This document shows positions 26,199-39,824 of a stretch of 64,000 bases of DNA, piece after piece. The position numbers and the translations under genes are program-made. The stretch's first letter is position 1. The number at the start of each line of letters is the position of its first letter. The stretch is from NCBI GenBank assembly GCA_920105625.2, contig OV050033.1:113235700-113299699 (forward strand), written 5' to 3'. This DNA is from Clusia tigrina. Taxonomy: Eukaryota > Arthropoda > Insecta > Diptera > Clusiidae. Under the pieces are notes generated by a model. It was not told the origin of the DNA. It saw only the letters and a list, made by a program, of their open reading frames with translations, and made no database searches.

Positions 26199-27195
26199 GA
26201 CTCAAGGGTTGCATAGCTTTGAGCGATAACTTAAATTGACAAGAGGCTCGAGTACTTTATTGTTACAAAATTTCAAGGTTTTATGACGCTCCAGTAAAAA
26301 GTTACAAGCATTTGTATGTTGCAAACTTTGATAGGTGTAGGACGTACCGTATAGAAGTTAGGGCTATTTGAAGATTTATCAGTGTTTGATTTGGGACTCA
26401 CGAGTAGCATAGCTTTGAGCGATAGCTTAAATTGACAAGAGGCTCGAGGACTTTATTGTTACAAAATTTCAAGGTTTTATAACGCTCCAGTAAAAAGTTG
26501 CAAGCATTTGAATGTTGCAAACTTTGATAGTCGTAGGACGTACCGTATAGAAGTTAGGGCCATTTGAAGTTTTATCAGTGTTTGATTTGGGACTCAAGGG
26601 TAGCATAGCTTTGAGCGATAGCTTAAATTGACAAGAGGCTCGAGTACTTTATTGTTACAAAATTTCAAGGTTTTATGACGCTCCAGTAAAAAGTTACAAG
26701 CATTTGTATGTTGCAGACTTTGAGAGGTGTATGACGTTCCGTATATAAGTTAGGGCCATTTGATGTATTATCAGTGTTTGATTTGGGACTCAAGGGTAGC
26801 ATAGCTTTGAGCGATAACTTAAATTGACAAGAGGCTCGAGTACTTTATTGTTACAAAATTTCAAGATTTTATGACGCTCCAGTAAAAAGTTGTAAGCATT
26901 TGTATGTTGCAAACTTTGACAGGTGTAGGACGTACCGTATAGAAGTTAGGGCCATTTGAAGTTTTATCAGTGATTGATTTGGGACTCAAGGGTAGCATAG
27001 CTTTGAGCGATAACTTAAATTGACAAGAGGCTCGAGTACTGTATTGTTACAAAATTTCAAGGTTTTATGACGCTCCAGTAAAAAGTTACAAGCATTTGTA
27101 TGTTGCAAACTTTGATAGGTGTAGGACGTACCGTATAGAAGTTAGGGCCATTTGAAGATTTATCAGTGTTTGATTTGGGACTCACGAGTAGCATA
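26020..27195. repeat. 6-monomer HOR unit, 1176 bp (first)
   Basis: Six full-length monomers. GTGTGACGTTCC at 26141 recurs at 27317, and CGAGTAGC at 26401 recurs at 27577. Other markers are GAGGACTTT, TTATAACGCTCC, GCATTTGAATG and TTGCAGACTTTG. Confidence 0.9.
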
Positions 27196-28371
27196 GCTTT
27201 GAGCGATAGCTTAAATTGACAAGAGGCTCGAGTACTTTATTGTTACAAAATTTCAAGGTTTTATGACGCTCCAGTAAAAAGTTACAAGCATTTGTATGTT
27301 GCAAACTTTGAGAGGTGTGTGACGTTCCGTATAGAAGTTAGGGCCATTTGTAGTATTATCAGTGTTTGATTTGGGACTCAAGGGTTGCATAGCTTTGAGC
27401 GATAACTTAAATTGACAAGAGGCTCGAGTACTTTATTGTTACAAAATTTCAAGGTTTTATGACGCTCCAGTAAAAAGTTACAAGCATTTGTATGTTGCAA
27501 ACTTTGATAGGTGTAGGACGTACCGTATAGAAGTTAGGGCTATTTGAAGATTTATCAGTGTTTGATTTGGGACTCACGAGTAGCATAGCTTTGAGCGATA
27601 GCTTAAATTGACAAGAGGCTCGAGGACTTTATTGTTACAAAATTTCAAGGTTTTATAACGCTCCAGTAAAAAGTTGCAAGCATTTGAATGTTGCAAACTT
27701 TGATAGTCGTAGGACGTACCGTATAGAAGTTAGGGCCATTTGAAGTTTTATCAGTGTTTGATTTGGGACTCAAGGGTAGCATAGCTTTGAGCGATAGCTT
27801 AAATTGACAAGAGGCTCGAGTACTTTATTGTTACAAAATTTCAAGGTTTTATGACGCTCCAGTAAAAAGTTACAAGCATTTGTATGTTGCAGACTTTGAG
27901 AGGTGTATGACGTTCCGTATATAAGTTAGGGCCATTTGATGTATTATCAGTGTTTGATTTGGGACTCAAGGGTAGCATAGCTTTGAGCGATAACTTAAAT
28001 TGACAAGAGGCTCCAGTACTTTATTGTTACAAAATTTCAAGATTTTATGACGCTCCAGTAAAAAGTTGTAAGCATTTGTATGTTGCAAACTTTGACAGGT
28101 GTAGGACGTACCGTATAGAAGTTAGGGCCATTTGAAGTTTTATCAGTGATTGATTTGGGACTCAAGGGTAGCATAGCTTTGAGCGATAACTTAAATTGAC
28201 AAGAGGCTCGAGTACTGTATTGTTACAAAATTTCAAGGTTTTATGACGCTCCAGTAAAAAGTTACAAGCATTTGTATGTTGCAAACTTTGATAGGTGTAG
28301 GACGTACCGTATAGAAGTTAGGGCCATTTGAAGATTTATCAGTGTTTGATTTGGGACTCACGAGTAGCATA
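27196..28371. repeat. 6-monomer HOR unit, 1176 bp (second)
   Basis: Near-identical repeat of 26020-27195, with small changes such as GGCTCCAG near 28010 in place of GGCTCGAG. Homology extends to about 28409. Confidence 0.9.
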
Positions 28372-29310
28372 GCTTTGAGCGATAGCTTAAATTGACAAGA
28401 GGCTCGAGGACTTTATTGTTACAAAATTTCAAGGTTTTATGACGCTCCAGTAAAAAGTTGCAAGCATTTGTATGTTGCAAACTTTGATAGTCGTAGGACG
28501 TACTGTATAGAAGTTAGGGCCATTTGAAGTTTTATCAGTGTTTGACTTGGGACTCAAGGGTAGCATAGCTTTGAGCGATAGCTTAAATTGACAAGAGGCT
28601 CGAGTACTTTATTGTTACAAAATTTCAAGGTTTTATGACGCTCCAGTAAAAAGTTGCAAGCATTTGTATGTTGCAGACTTTGAGAGGTGTATGACGTTCC
28701 GTATAGAAGTTAGGGCCATTTGAAGTTTTATCAGTGATTGATTTGGGACTCAAGGGTAGCATAGCTTTGAGCGATAACTTAAATTGACAAGAGGCTCGAG
28801 TACTGTATTGTTACAAAATTTCAAGGTTTTATGACGCTCCAGTAAAAAGTTACAAGCATTTGTATGTTGCAAACTTTGATAGGTGTAGGACGTACCGTAT
28901 AGAAGTTAGGGCCATTTGAAGATTTATCAGTGTTTGATTTGGGACTCACGAGTAGCATAGCTTTGAGCGATAGCTTAAATTGACAAGAGGCTCGAGGACT
29001 TTATTGTTACAAAATTTCAAGGTTTTATGACGCTCCAGTAAAAAGTTGCAAGCATTTGTATGTTGCAAACTTTGATAGTCGTAGGACGTACCGTATAGAA
29101 GTTAGGGCCATTTGAAGTTTTATCAGTGTTTGATTTGGGACTGAAGGGTAGCATAGCTTTGAGCGATAGCTTAAATTGACAAGAGGCTCGAGTACTTTAT
29201 TGTTACAAAATTTCAAGGTTTTATGACGCTCCAGTAAAAAGTTACAAGCATTTGTATGTTGCAGACTTTGAAAGGTGTATGACGTTCCGTATATAAGTTA
29301 GGGCCATTTG
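28372..29310. repeat. Shortened continuation of the 1176-bp HOR
   Basis: The CGAGTAGC marker recurs at 28361 and 28949, 588 bp apart, so half of the six-monomer order is repeated here. Similarity to the second unit ends near 29310. Confidence 0.82.
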
Positions 29311-31962
29311 ATGTATTATCAGTGTTTGATTTGGGACTCAAGGGTAGCATAGCTTTGAGCGATAGCTTAAATTGACAAGAGGCTCGAGTACTTTATTGTT
29401 ACAAAATTTCAAGGTTTTATGACGCTCCAGTAAAAAGTTACAAGCATTTGTATGTTGCAAACTTTGATAGGTGTAGGACGTACCGTAGAGAAGTTAGGGC
29501 CATTTGAAGATTTATCTGTGTTTGATTTGGGACTCACGGGTAGCATAGCTTTGAGCGATAGCCTAAAATGACAAGAGGCTCGAGTACTTTATTGTTACAA
29601 AATTTCAAGGTTTTATGACGCTCCAGTAAAAAGTTGCAAGCATTTGTATGTTGCAAACTTTGATAGGCGTAGGACGTACCGTATAGAAGTTAGGGCCATT
29701 TGAAGTTTTATCAGTGTTTGATTTGGGACTCAAGGGTAGCATAGCTTTGAGCGATAGCTTAAATTGACAAGAGGCTCGAGTACTTTATTGTTACAAAATT
29801 TCAAGGCTTTATGACGCTCCAGTAAAAATTTACAAGCATTTGTACGTTGCAAACTTTGAGAGGTGTATGACGTTCCGTATAGAAGTCAGGGCCATTTGAA
29901 GTATTATCAGTGTTTGATTTGGGACTCAAGGGTAGCATAGCTTTGAGCGATAACTTAAATTGACTAGAGGCTCGAGTACTTTATTGTTACAAAATTTCAA
30001 GGTTTTATGACGCTCCAGTAAAAAGTTGCAGGCATTTGTATGTTGCAAACTTTGAGAGGTGTAGGACGTACCGTATAGAAGTTAGGGCCATTTGAAGTAT
30101 TATCAGTGTTTGATTTGGGACTCAAGGGTAGCATAGCTTTGAGCGATAACTTAAATTGACAAGAGGCTCCAGTACTTTATTGTTACAAAATTTCAAGGTT
30201 TTATGACGCTCCAGTAAAAAGTTGCAAGCATTTGTATGTTGCAAACTTTGATAGGTGTAGGACGTACCGTACAGAAGTTAGGGCCATTTGAAGTTTTATC
30301 AGTGATTGATTTGGGACTCAAGGGTAGCATAGCTTTGAGCGATACCTTAAATTGACAAGAGACTCGAGTACTTTATTGTTACAAAATTTCAAGGTTTTAT
30401 GACGCTCCAGTAAAAAGTTACAAGCATTTGTATGTTGCAAACTTTGATAGGTGTAGGACGTACAGTATAGAAGTTAGGGCCATTTGATCAGTGTTTGATT
30501 TGAGGTTCAAGGGTAGCATAGCTTTGAGCGATAGCTTAAATTGACAAGAGGCTCGAGTACTTTATTGTTACAAAATTTCAAGGTTTTATGGCGCTCCAGT
30601 AAAAACATATAAGCATTTGTATGTTGCAAACTTTGAGAGGTGTATGACGTTCCGTATAGAAGTTTGGGCCATTTGAAGTTTTATCAGTGATTGATTTGGG
30701 ACTGAAGGGTAGCATAGCTTTGAGCGATAGCTTAAATTGACAACAGGCTCGAGTACTTTATTAGTAAAAAGTTACAAGCATTTGTATGTTGCAAACTTTG
30801 ATAGGTGTGGGACGTACCGTATAGAAGTTAGGGCCATTTGAAGTTTTATCAGTGTTTGATTTGGGACTCAAAGGTAGCATAGCTTTGAGCGATAGCTTAA
30901 ATTGACAAGAGGCTAGTGTACTTTATTGTTACAAAATTTCAAGATTTTATGGCGCTCTAGTAAAAAGTTACAAGCATTTATATGTTGCAACCTTTGATAG
31001 GTGTAGGACGTACCATATAGAAGTTAGGGCCATTTGAAGTTTTATCAGTGTTTGATTTGGGACTCAAGGGTAGCATAGCTTTGAGCGATAGCTTAAATTG
31101 ACAAGAGGCTCGAGTACTTTATTGTTACAAAATTTCAAGGTTTTATGACGCTACATTAAAAAGTTACAAGCATTTGTACGTTGCAAACTTTGAGAGGTGT
31201 ATGACGTTCCGTATAGAAGTCAGGGCCATTTGAAGTATTATCAGTGTTTGATTTGGGACTCAAGGGTAGCATAGCTTTGAGCGATAACTTAAATTGACTA
31301 GAGGCTCGAGTACTTTATTGTTACAAAATTTCAAGGTTTTATGACGCTCCAGTAAACAGTTACAGGCATTTGTATGTTGCAAAATTTGAGAGGTGTATGA
31401 CGTTCCGTATAGAAGTTAGGGCCATTTGAAGTATTATCAGTGTTTGATTTGGGACTCAAGGGTAGCATAGCTTTGAACGATAGCTTCAATTGACAAGAGG
31501 CTCGAGTACTTTAATGTTACAAAATTTCAAGGTTTTATGACACTCCAGTAAAAAGTTACAAGCATTTGTATGTTGCAAACTTTGAGAGGTGTATGACGTT
31601 CCGTATAGAAGTTAGGGCCATTTGAAGTTATATCAGTACTTGATTTGGGACTCAAGGGTAGCATAGCTTTGAGCGATAGCTTAAATTGACAAGAGGCTCG
31701 TGTACTTTATTGTTACAAAATTTCAAGATTTTATGACGCTCTAGTAAAAAGTTACAAGCATTTATATGTTGCAACCTTTGATAGGTGTAGGACGTACCAT
31801 ATAGAAGTTAGGGCCATTTGAAGTTTTATCAGTGTTTGATTTGGGATTCAAGGGTAGCATAGCTTTGAGCGATAGCTTAAATTGACAAGAGGCTCGAGTA
31901 CTTTATTATTACAAAATTTCAAGGTTTTATGACGCTCCAGTAAAAAGTTACAAGCATTTGTA
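29311..31962. repeat. Mixed, relatively divergent satellite region
   Basis: Monomers carry more private substitutions than elsewhere: GTAAAAACATATAAGC near 30600, GGCTAGTG near 30912, CTACATTAAAAAG near 31150, GTAAACAG near 31350. The 7-bp deletion monomer near 30485 and the CTCGTG monomer at 31697 lie here. No regular HOR or gene is seen. Confidence 0.8.
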
Positions 31963-34826
31963 CGTTGCAAACTTTGAGAGGTGTATGACGTTCCCTATAG
32001 AAGTCAGGGCCATTTGAAGTATTATCAGTGTTTGATTTGGGACTCAAGGGTAGCATAGCTTTGAGCGATAACTTAAATTGACAAGAGGCTCGAGTACTTT
32101 ATTGTTACAAAATTTCAAGGTTTTATGACTCTCCAGTAAAAAGTTGCAAGCATTTGTATGTTGCAAACTTTGATAATTGTAGGACGTACCGTATAGAAGT
32201 TAGGGCCATTTGAAGTTTTATCAGTGATTGATTTGGGACTCAATGGTAGCATAGCTTTGAGCGATAGCTTAAATTGACAAGAGGCTCGAGTACTTTATTG
32301 TTACAAAATTTCAAGGTTTTATGACGCTCCAGTAAAAAGTTGCCAGCATTTGTATGTTGCAAACTTTGATAGGCGTAGGACGTACCGTATAGAAGTTAGG
32401 GCCATTTGAAGTTTTATCAGTGTTTTATTTGGGACTCAAGGGTAGCATAGCTTTGAGCGATAGCTTAAATTGACAAGAGGCTCGAGTACTTTATTGTTAC
32501 AAAATTTCAAGGTTTTATGACACTCCAGTAAAAAGTTACAAGCATTTGTCTGTTGCAAACTTTGATAGGTGTAGGACTTACCGTATAGAAGTTAGGGCCA
32601 TTTGAAGCATTATCAGTGTTTGATTTGGGAGTCAAGGGTAGCATAGCTTTGAGCGATAACTTAAATTGACAAGAGGCTCGAGTACTTTATTGTTACAAAA
32701 TTTCAAGGTTTTATGACGCTCCAGTAAAAAGTTACAGGCATTTGTATGTTGCAAACTTTGATAGTTGTAGGACGTACCGTATAGAAGTTATGGCCATTTT
32801 ATCAGTGTTTGATTTGAGATTCAAGGGTAGCATAGCTTTGAGCGATAGCTTAAATTGACAAGAGGCTCGAGTACTTTATTGTTACAAAATTTCAAGGTTT
32901 TATGACGCTCCAGTAAAAAGTTGCAAGCATTTGTATGTTGCAAACTTTGATAGGCGTAGGACGTACCGTATAGAAGTTTGGGCCATTTGAAGTTTTATCA
33001 GTGATTGATTTAGGACTCAAGGGTAGCATAGCTTTGAGCGATAGCTTAAATTGACAAGAGGCTCGAGTACTTTATTAGTAAAAAGTTACAAGCATTTGTA
33101 TGTTGCAAACTTTGATAGGTGTAGGACGTACCGTATAGAAATTAGGGCCATTTGAAGCTTTATCAGTGTTTGATTTGGGACTCAAGGGTAGCATAGCTTT
33201 GAGCGATAGGTTAAATTGACAAGAGGCTCGGGTACTATATTGTTACAAAATTGCAAGGTTTTATGACGCTCCAGTAAAAAGTTACAAGCATTTGTATGTT
33301 GCAAACTTTGATAGGTATAGGATGCACCGTATAGAAGTTAGGGCCATTTGAAGTTTTATCAGTGTTTGATTTGGTACTCAAGGGTATCATAGCTTTGAGT
33401 GATAACTTAAATTGACAAGAGGCTCGAGTACTTTATTGTTACAAAATTTCAAGGTTTTATGACGCTCCAGTAAAAAGTTGCAAGCATTTGTATGTTGCAA
33501 ACTTTGATAGGCGTAGGACGTACCGTATAGAAGGTAGGGCCATTTGAAGTGTTATCAGTGTTTGATTTTAGACTCAAGGGTAGCATAGCTTTGAGCGATA
33601 GCTTAAATTGTCAAGAGGCTCGAGTACTTTATTGTTACAAAATTTCAAGGTTTTATGACGCTCCAGTAAAAAGTTACAAGCATTTGTATGTTGCAAACTT
33701 TGATAGGTGTAGGACGTACCGTATAGAAGTTAGGGCCATTTGAAGTATTATCAGTGTTTGATTTGGGACTCAAGGGTAGCATAGCTTTGAGCGATAACTT
33801 AAATTGACAAGAGGCTCGAGAACTTTATTGTTACAAAATTTCAAGGTTTTATGACGCTCCAGTAAAAAGTTACAGGCATTTGTATGTTGCAAACTTTGAT
33901 AGTTGTAGGACGTACCGTATAGAAGTTATGGCCATTTTATCAGTGTTTGATTTGAGATTCAAGGGTGGCATAGCTTTGAGCGATAGCTTAAATTGACAAG
34001 AGGCTCGAGTACTTTATTGTTACAAAATTTCAAGGTTTTATGACGCTCCAGTAAAAAGTTGCAAGCATTTGTATGTTGCAAACTTTGATAGGCGTAGGAC
34101 GTACTGTATATAAGTTAGGGCCATTTGAAGTTTTATCAGTGATTGATTTGGGTCTCAAGGGTAGCATAGCTTTGAGCGATAACTTAAATTGACAAGAGGC
34201 TCGAGTACTTTATTGTTACAAAATTTCAAGGTTTTATGACGCTCCAGTAAAAAGTTACAGGCATTTGTATGTTGCAAACTTTGATAGTTGTAGGACGTAC
34301 CGTATAGAAGTTAGGGCCATTTGAAGTTTTATCAGTGTTTGACGTGGGACTCAAGGGTAGCATAGCTTTGAGCGATAGCTTAAATTGACAAGAGGCTCGA
34401 GTACTTTATTGTAAAAAAATTTCAAGGTTTTATGACGCTCCAGTAAAAAGTTGCAAGCATTTGTATGTTGCAAACTTTGATAGGTGTAGGACGTATCGTA
34501 TAGAAGTTTGGGCCATTTGAAGTTTTATCAGTGATTGATTTGGGACTCAAGGGCAGCATAGCTTTGAGCGATAGCTTAAATTGACAAGAGGCTCGAGTAC
34601 TTTATTAGTAAAAAGTTACAAGTATTTGTATGTTGCAAACTTTGATAAGTGTAGGAAGTACCATATAAAAATTAGGGCCATTTGAAGGTTTATCAGTGTT
34701 TGATTTGGGACTCAAGGGTAGCATAGCTTTGATCGATAGCTTAAATTGACAAGAGGCTCGAGTACTTTATTGTTACAAAACTTCAAGGTTTTATGACGCT
34801 CCAGTAAAAAGTTACAAGCATTTGTA
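31963..34826. repeat. 15-monomer tandem duplication, 2864 bp (first)
   Basis: Contains 11 full, 2 truncated and 2 seven-base-deleted monomers (2156 + 330 + 378 = 2864 bp). All rare variants compared recur 2864 bp later, including TTGCCAGC, TTTGTCTGTTGC, GATGCACCG, GAGTGATAAC, GTATATAAG and GGAAGTACC. The left edge is uncertain within about 40 bp because the flanking monomers are alike. Confidence 0.93.
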
Positions 34827-37690
34827 CGTTGCAAACTTTGAGAGGTGTATGACGTTCCCTATAGAAGTCAGGGCCATTTGAAGTATTATCAGTGTTTGAT
34901 TTGGGACTCAAGGGTAGCATAGCTTTGAGCGATAACTTAAATTGACAAGAGGCTCGAGTACTTTATTGTTACAAAATTTCAAGGTTTTATGACTCTCCAG
35001 TAAAAAGTTGCAAGCATTTGTATGTTGCAAACTTTGATAATTGTAGGACGTACCGTATAGAAGTTAGGGCCATTTGAAGTTTTATCAGTGATTGATTTGG
35101 GACTCAATGGTAGCATAGCTTTGAGCGATAGCTTAAATTGACAAGAGGCTCGAGTACTTTATTGTTACAAAATTTCAAGGTTTTATGACGCTCCAGTAAA
35201 AAGTTGCCAGCATTTGTATGTTGCAAACTTTGATAGGCGTAGGACGTACCGTATAGAAGTTAGGGCCATTTGAAGTTTTATCAGTGTTTTATTTGGGACT
35301 CAAGGGTAGCATAGCTTTGAGCGATAGCTTAAATTGACAAGAGGCTCGAGTACTTTATTGTTACAAAATTTCAAGGTTTTATGACACTCCAGTAAAAAGT
35401 TACAAGCATTTGTCTGTTGCAAACTTTGATAGGTGTAGGACTTACCGTATAGAAGTTAGGGCCATTTGAAGCATTATCAGTGTTTGATTTGGGAGTCAAG
35501 GGTAGCATAGCTTTGAGCGATAACTTAAATTGACAAGAGGCTCGAGTACTTTATTGTTACAAAATTTCAAGGTTTTATGACGCTCCAGTAAAAAGTTACA
35601 GGCATTTGTATGTTGCAAACTTTGATAGTTGTAGGACGTACCGTATAGAAGTTATGGCCATTTTATCAGTGTTTGATTTGAGATTCAAGGGTAGCATAGC
35701 TTTGAGCGATAGCTTAAATTGACAAGAGGCTCGAGTACTTTATTGTTACAAAATTTCAAGGTTTTATGACGCTCCAGTAAAAAGTTGCAAGCATTTGTAT
35801 GTTGCAAACTTTGATAGGCGTAGGACGTACCGTATAGAAGTTTGGGCCATTTGAAGTTTTATCAGTGATTGATTTAGGACTCAAGGGTAGCATAGCTTTG
35901 AGCGATAGCTTAAATTGACAAGAGGCTCGAGTACTTTATTAGTAAAAAGTTACAAGCATTTGTATGTTGCAAACTTTGATAGGTGTAGGACGTACCGTAT
36001 AGAAATTAGGGCCATTTGAAGCTTTATCAGTGTTTGATTTGGGACTCAAGGGTAGCATAGCTTTGAGCGATAGGTTAAATTGACAAGAGGCTCGGGTACT
36101 ATATTGTTACAAAATTGCAAGGTTTTATGACGCTCCAGTAAAAAGTTACAAGCATTTGTATGTTGCAAACTTTGATAGGTATAGGATGCACCGTATAGAA
36201 GTTAGGGCCATTTGAAGTTTTATCAGTGTTTGATTTGGTACTCAAGGGTATCATAGCTTTGAGTGATAACTTAAATTGACAAGAGGCTCGAGTACTTTAT
36301 TGTTACAAAATTTCAAGGTTTTATGACGCTCCAGTAAAAAGTTGCAAGCATTTGTATGTTGCAAACTTTGATAGGCGTAGGACGTACCGTATAGAAGGTA
36401 GGGCCATTTGAAGTGTTATCAGTGTTTGATTTTAGACTCAAGGGTAGCATAGCTTTGAGCGATAGCTTAAATTGTCAAGAGGCTCGAGTACTTTATTGTT
36501 ACAAAATTTCAAGGTTTTATGACGCTCCAGTAAAAAGTTACAAGCATTTGTATGTTGCAAACTTTGATAGGTGTAGGACGTACCGTATAGAAGTTAGGGC
36601 CATTTGAAGTATTATCAGTGTTTGATTTGGGACTCAAGGGTAGCATAGCTTTGAGCGATAACTTAAATTGACAAGAGGCTCGAGAACTTTATTGTTACAA
36701 AATTTCAAGGTTTTATGACGCTCCAGTAAAAAGTTACAGGCATTTGTATGTTGCAAACTTTGATAGTTGTAGGACGTACCGTATAGAAGTTATGGCCATT
36801 TTATCAGTGTTTGATTTGAGATTCAAGGGTGGCATAGCTTTGAGCGATAGCTTAAATTGACAAGAGGCTCGAGTACTTTATTGTTACAAAATTTCAAGGT
36901 TTTATGACGCTCCAGTAAAAAGTTGCAAGCATTTGTATGTTGCAAACTTTGATAGGCGTAGGACGTACTGTATATAAGTTAGGGCCATTTGAAGTTTTAT
37001 CAGTGATTGATTTGGGTCTCAAGGGTAGCATAGCTTTGAGCGATAACTTAAATTGACAAGAGGCTCGAGTACTTTATTGTTACAAAATTTCAAGGTTTTA
37101 TGACGCTCCAGTAAAAAGTTACAGGCATTTGTATGTTGCAAACTTTGATAGTTGTAGGACGTACCGTATAGAAGTTAGGGCCATTTGAAGTTTTATCAGT
37201 GTTTGACGTGGGACTCAAGGGTAGCATAGCTTTGAGCGATAGCTTAAATTGACAAGAGGCTCGAGTACTTTATTGTAAAAAAATTTCAAGGTTTTATGAC
37301 GCTCCAGTAAAAAGTTGCAAGCATTTGTATGTTGCAAACTTTGATAGGTGTAGGACGTATCGTATAGAAGTTTGGGCCATTTGAAGTTTTATCAGTGATT
37401 GATTTGGGACTCAAGGGCAGCATAGCTTTGAGCGATAGCTTAAATTGACAAGAGGCTCGAGTACTTTATTAGTAAAAAGTTACAAGTATTTGTATGTTGC
37501 AAACTTTGATAAGTGTAGGAAGTACCATATAAAAATTAGGGCCATTTGAAGGTTTATCAGTGTTTGATTTGGGACTCAAGGGTAGCATAGCTTTGATCGA
37601 TAGCTTAAATTGACAAGAGGCTCGAGTACTTTATTGTTACAAAACTTCAAGGTTTTATGACGCTCCAGTAAAAAGTTACAAGCATTTGTA
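34827..37690. repeat. 15-monomer tandem duplication, 2864 bp (second)
   Basis: I saw no difference from the first copy at any landmark compared, so the duplication looks recent. It ends at 37690, where TTTGTATG replaces the TTTGTACG that opens both copies. It directly abuts the first copy. Confidence 0.93.
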
Positions 37691-38679
37691 TGTTACAAAC
37701 TTTGATAGGTGTAGGACGTACCGTATAGAAGTTAGGGCCATTTGAAGGTTTATCAGTGTTTGATTTGGGACTCAAGGGTAGCATAGCTTTGAGCGATAGC
37801 TTAAATTGACAAGAGGCTCGAGTACTTTATTGTTACAAAATTTCAAGGTTTTATGACGTTCCAGTAAAAAGTTACAAGCATTTGTATGTTGCAAACTTTG
37901 ATAGGTGTAGGACGTACTGTATAGAAGTTAGGACCATTTGAAGTTTTATCAGTGATTGATTTGGGTCTCAAGGGTAGCATAGCTTTGAGCGATAGCTTAA
38001 ATTGACAAGAGGCTCGAGTACTTTATTGTTACAAAATTTCAAGGTTTTATGACGCTCCAGTAAAAAGTTACAGGCATTTGTATGTTGCAAACTTTGATAG
38101 TTGTAGGACGTACCGTATAGAAGTTAGGGCCATTTGAAGTATTATCAGTGTTTGATTTGGGACTCAAGGGTAGCATAGCTTTGAGCGATAACTTAAATTG
38201 ACAAGAGGCTCGAGTACTTTATTGTTACAAAATTTCAAGGTTTTATGACGCTCCAGTAAAAAGTTACAGGCATTTGTATGTTGCAAACTTTGATAGTTGT
38301 AGGACGTACCGTATAGAAGTTAGGGCCATTTGAAGATTTATCTGTATTTGATTTGGGACTCAAGGGTAGCATAGCTTTGAGCGATAGCTTAAATTGACAA
38401 GAGGCTCGAGTACTTTATTGTTACAAAATTTCAAGGTTTTATGACGCTCCATTAAAAAGTTGCAAGCATTTGTATGTTGCAAACTTTGATAGGTGTAGGA
38501 CGTACCGTATAGAAGTTTGGGCCATTTGAAGTTTTATCAGTGATTGATTTGGGACTCAAGGGCAGCATAGCTTTGCGCGATAGCTTAAATTGACAAGAGG
38601 CTCGAGTACTTTATTAGTAAAAAGTTACAAGTATTTGTATGTTGCAAACTTTGATAGGTGTAGGACGTACCATATCAAA
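37535..38679. repeat. 6-monomer HOR unit, 1145 bp (first)
   Basis: Five full and one truncated monomer (5 x 196 + 165). TTATGACGTT at 37851 recurs at 38996. Other markers are GATCGATAGC, AAAACTTCAAGG, TTCCATTAAAAAG-type changes and TTTGCGCGATAG. Its start overlaps the end of the 2864-bp copy. Confidence 0.9.
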
Positions 38680-39824
38680 ATTAGGGCCATTTGAAGGTTT
38701 ATCAGTGTTTGATTTGGGACTCAAGGGTAGCATAGCTTTGATCGATAGCTTAAATTGACAAGAGGCTCGAGTACTTTATTGTTACAAAACTTCAAGGTTT
38801 TATGACGCTCCAGTAAAAAGTTACAAGCATTTGTATGTTACAAACTTTGATAGGTGTAGGACGTACCGTATAGAAGTTAGGGCCATTTGAAGGTTTATCA
38901 GTGTTTGATTTGGGACTCAAGGGTAGCATAGCTTTGAGCGATAGCTTAAATTGACAAGAGGCTCGAGTACTTTATTGTTACAAAATTTCAAGGTTTTATG
39001 ACGTTCCAGTAAAAAGTTACAAGCATTTGTATGTTGCAAACTTTGATAGGTGTAGGACGTACTGTATAGAAGTTAGGACCATTTGAAGTTTTATCAGTGA
39101 TTGATTTGGGTCTCAAGGGTAGCATAGCTTTGAGCGATAGCTTAAATTGACAAGAGGCTCGAGTACTTTATTGTTACAAAATTTCAAGGTTTTATGACGC
39201 TCCAGTAAAAAGTTACAGGCATTTGTATGTTGCAAACTTTGATAGTTGTAGGACGTACCGTATAGAAGTTAGGGCCATTTGAAGTATTATCAGTGTTTGA
39301 TTTGGGACTCAAGGGTAGCATAGCTTTGAGCGATAACTTAAATTGACAAGAGGCTCGAGTACTTTATTGTTACAAAATTTCAAGGTTTTATGACGCTCCA
39401 GTAAAAAGTTACAGGCATTTGTATGTTGCAAACTTTGATAGTTGTAGGACGTACCGTATAGAAGTTAGGGCCATTTGAAGATTTATCTGTGTTTGATTTG
39501 GGACTCAAGGGTAGCATAGCTTTGAGCGATAGCTTAAATTGACAAGAGGCTCGAGTACTTTATTGTTACAAAATTTCAAGGTTTTATGACGCTCCATTAA
39601 AAAGTTGCAAGCATTTGTATGTTGCAAACTTTGATAGGTGTAGGACGTACCGTATAGAAGTTTGGGCCATTTGAAGTTTTATCAGTGATTGATTTGGGAC
39701 TCAAGGGCAGCATAGCTTTGCGCGATAGCTTAAATTGACAAGAGGCTCGAGTACTTTATTAGTAAAAAGTTACAAGTATTTGTATGTTGCAAACTTTGAT
39801 AGGTGTAGGACGTACCATATCAAA
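38680..39824. repeat. 6-monomer HOR unit, 1145 bp (second)
   Basis: Near-identical to 37535-38679. One difference is ATCTGTGTTTG near 39488 against ATCTGTATTTG near 38343. Similarity ends near 39880. Confidence 0.9.

Noticed and set aside
30560..30680. Cluster of substitutions (GTAAAAACATATAAGC) as a possible inserted element
   Set aside because: Monomer length is unchanged and both flanks align, so it is a divergent monomer.
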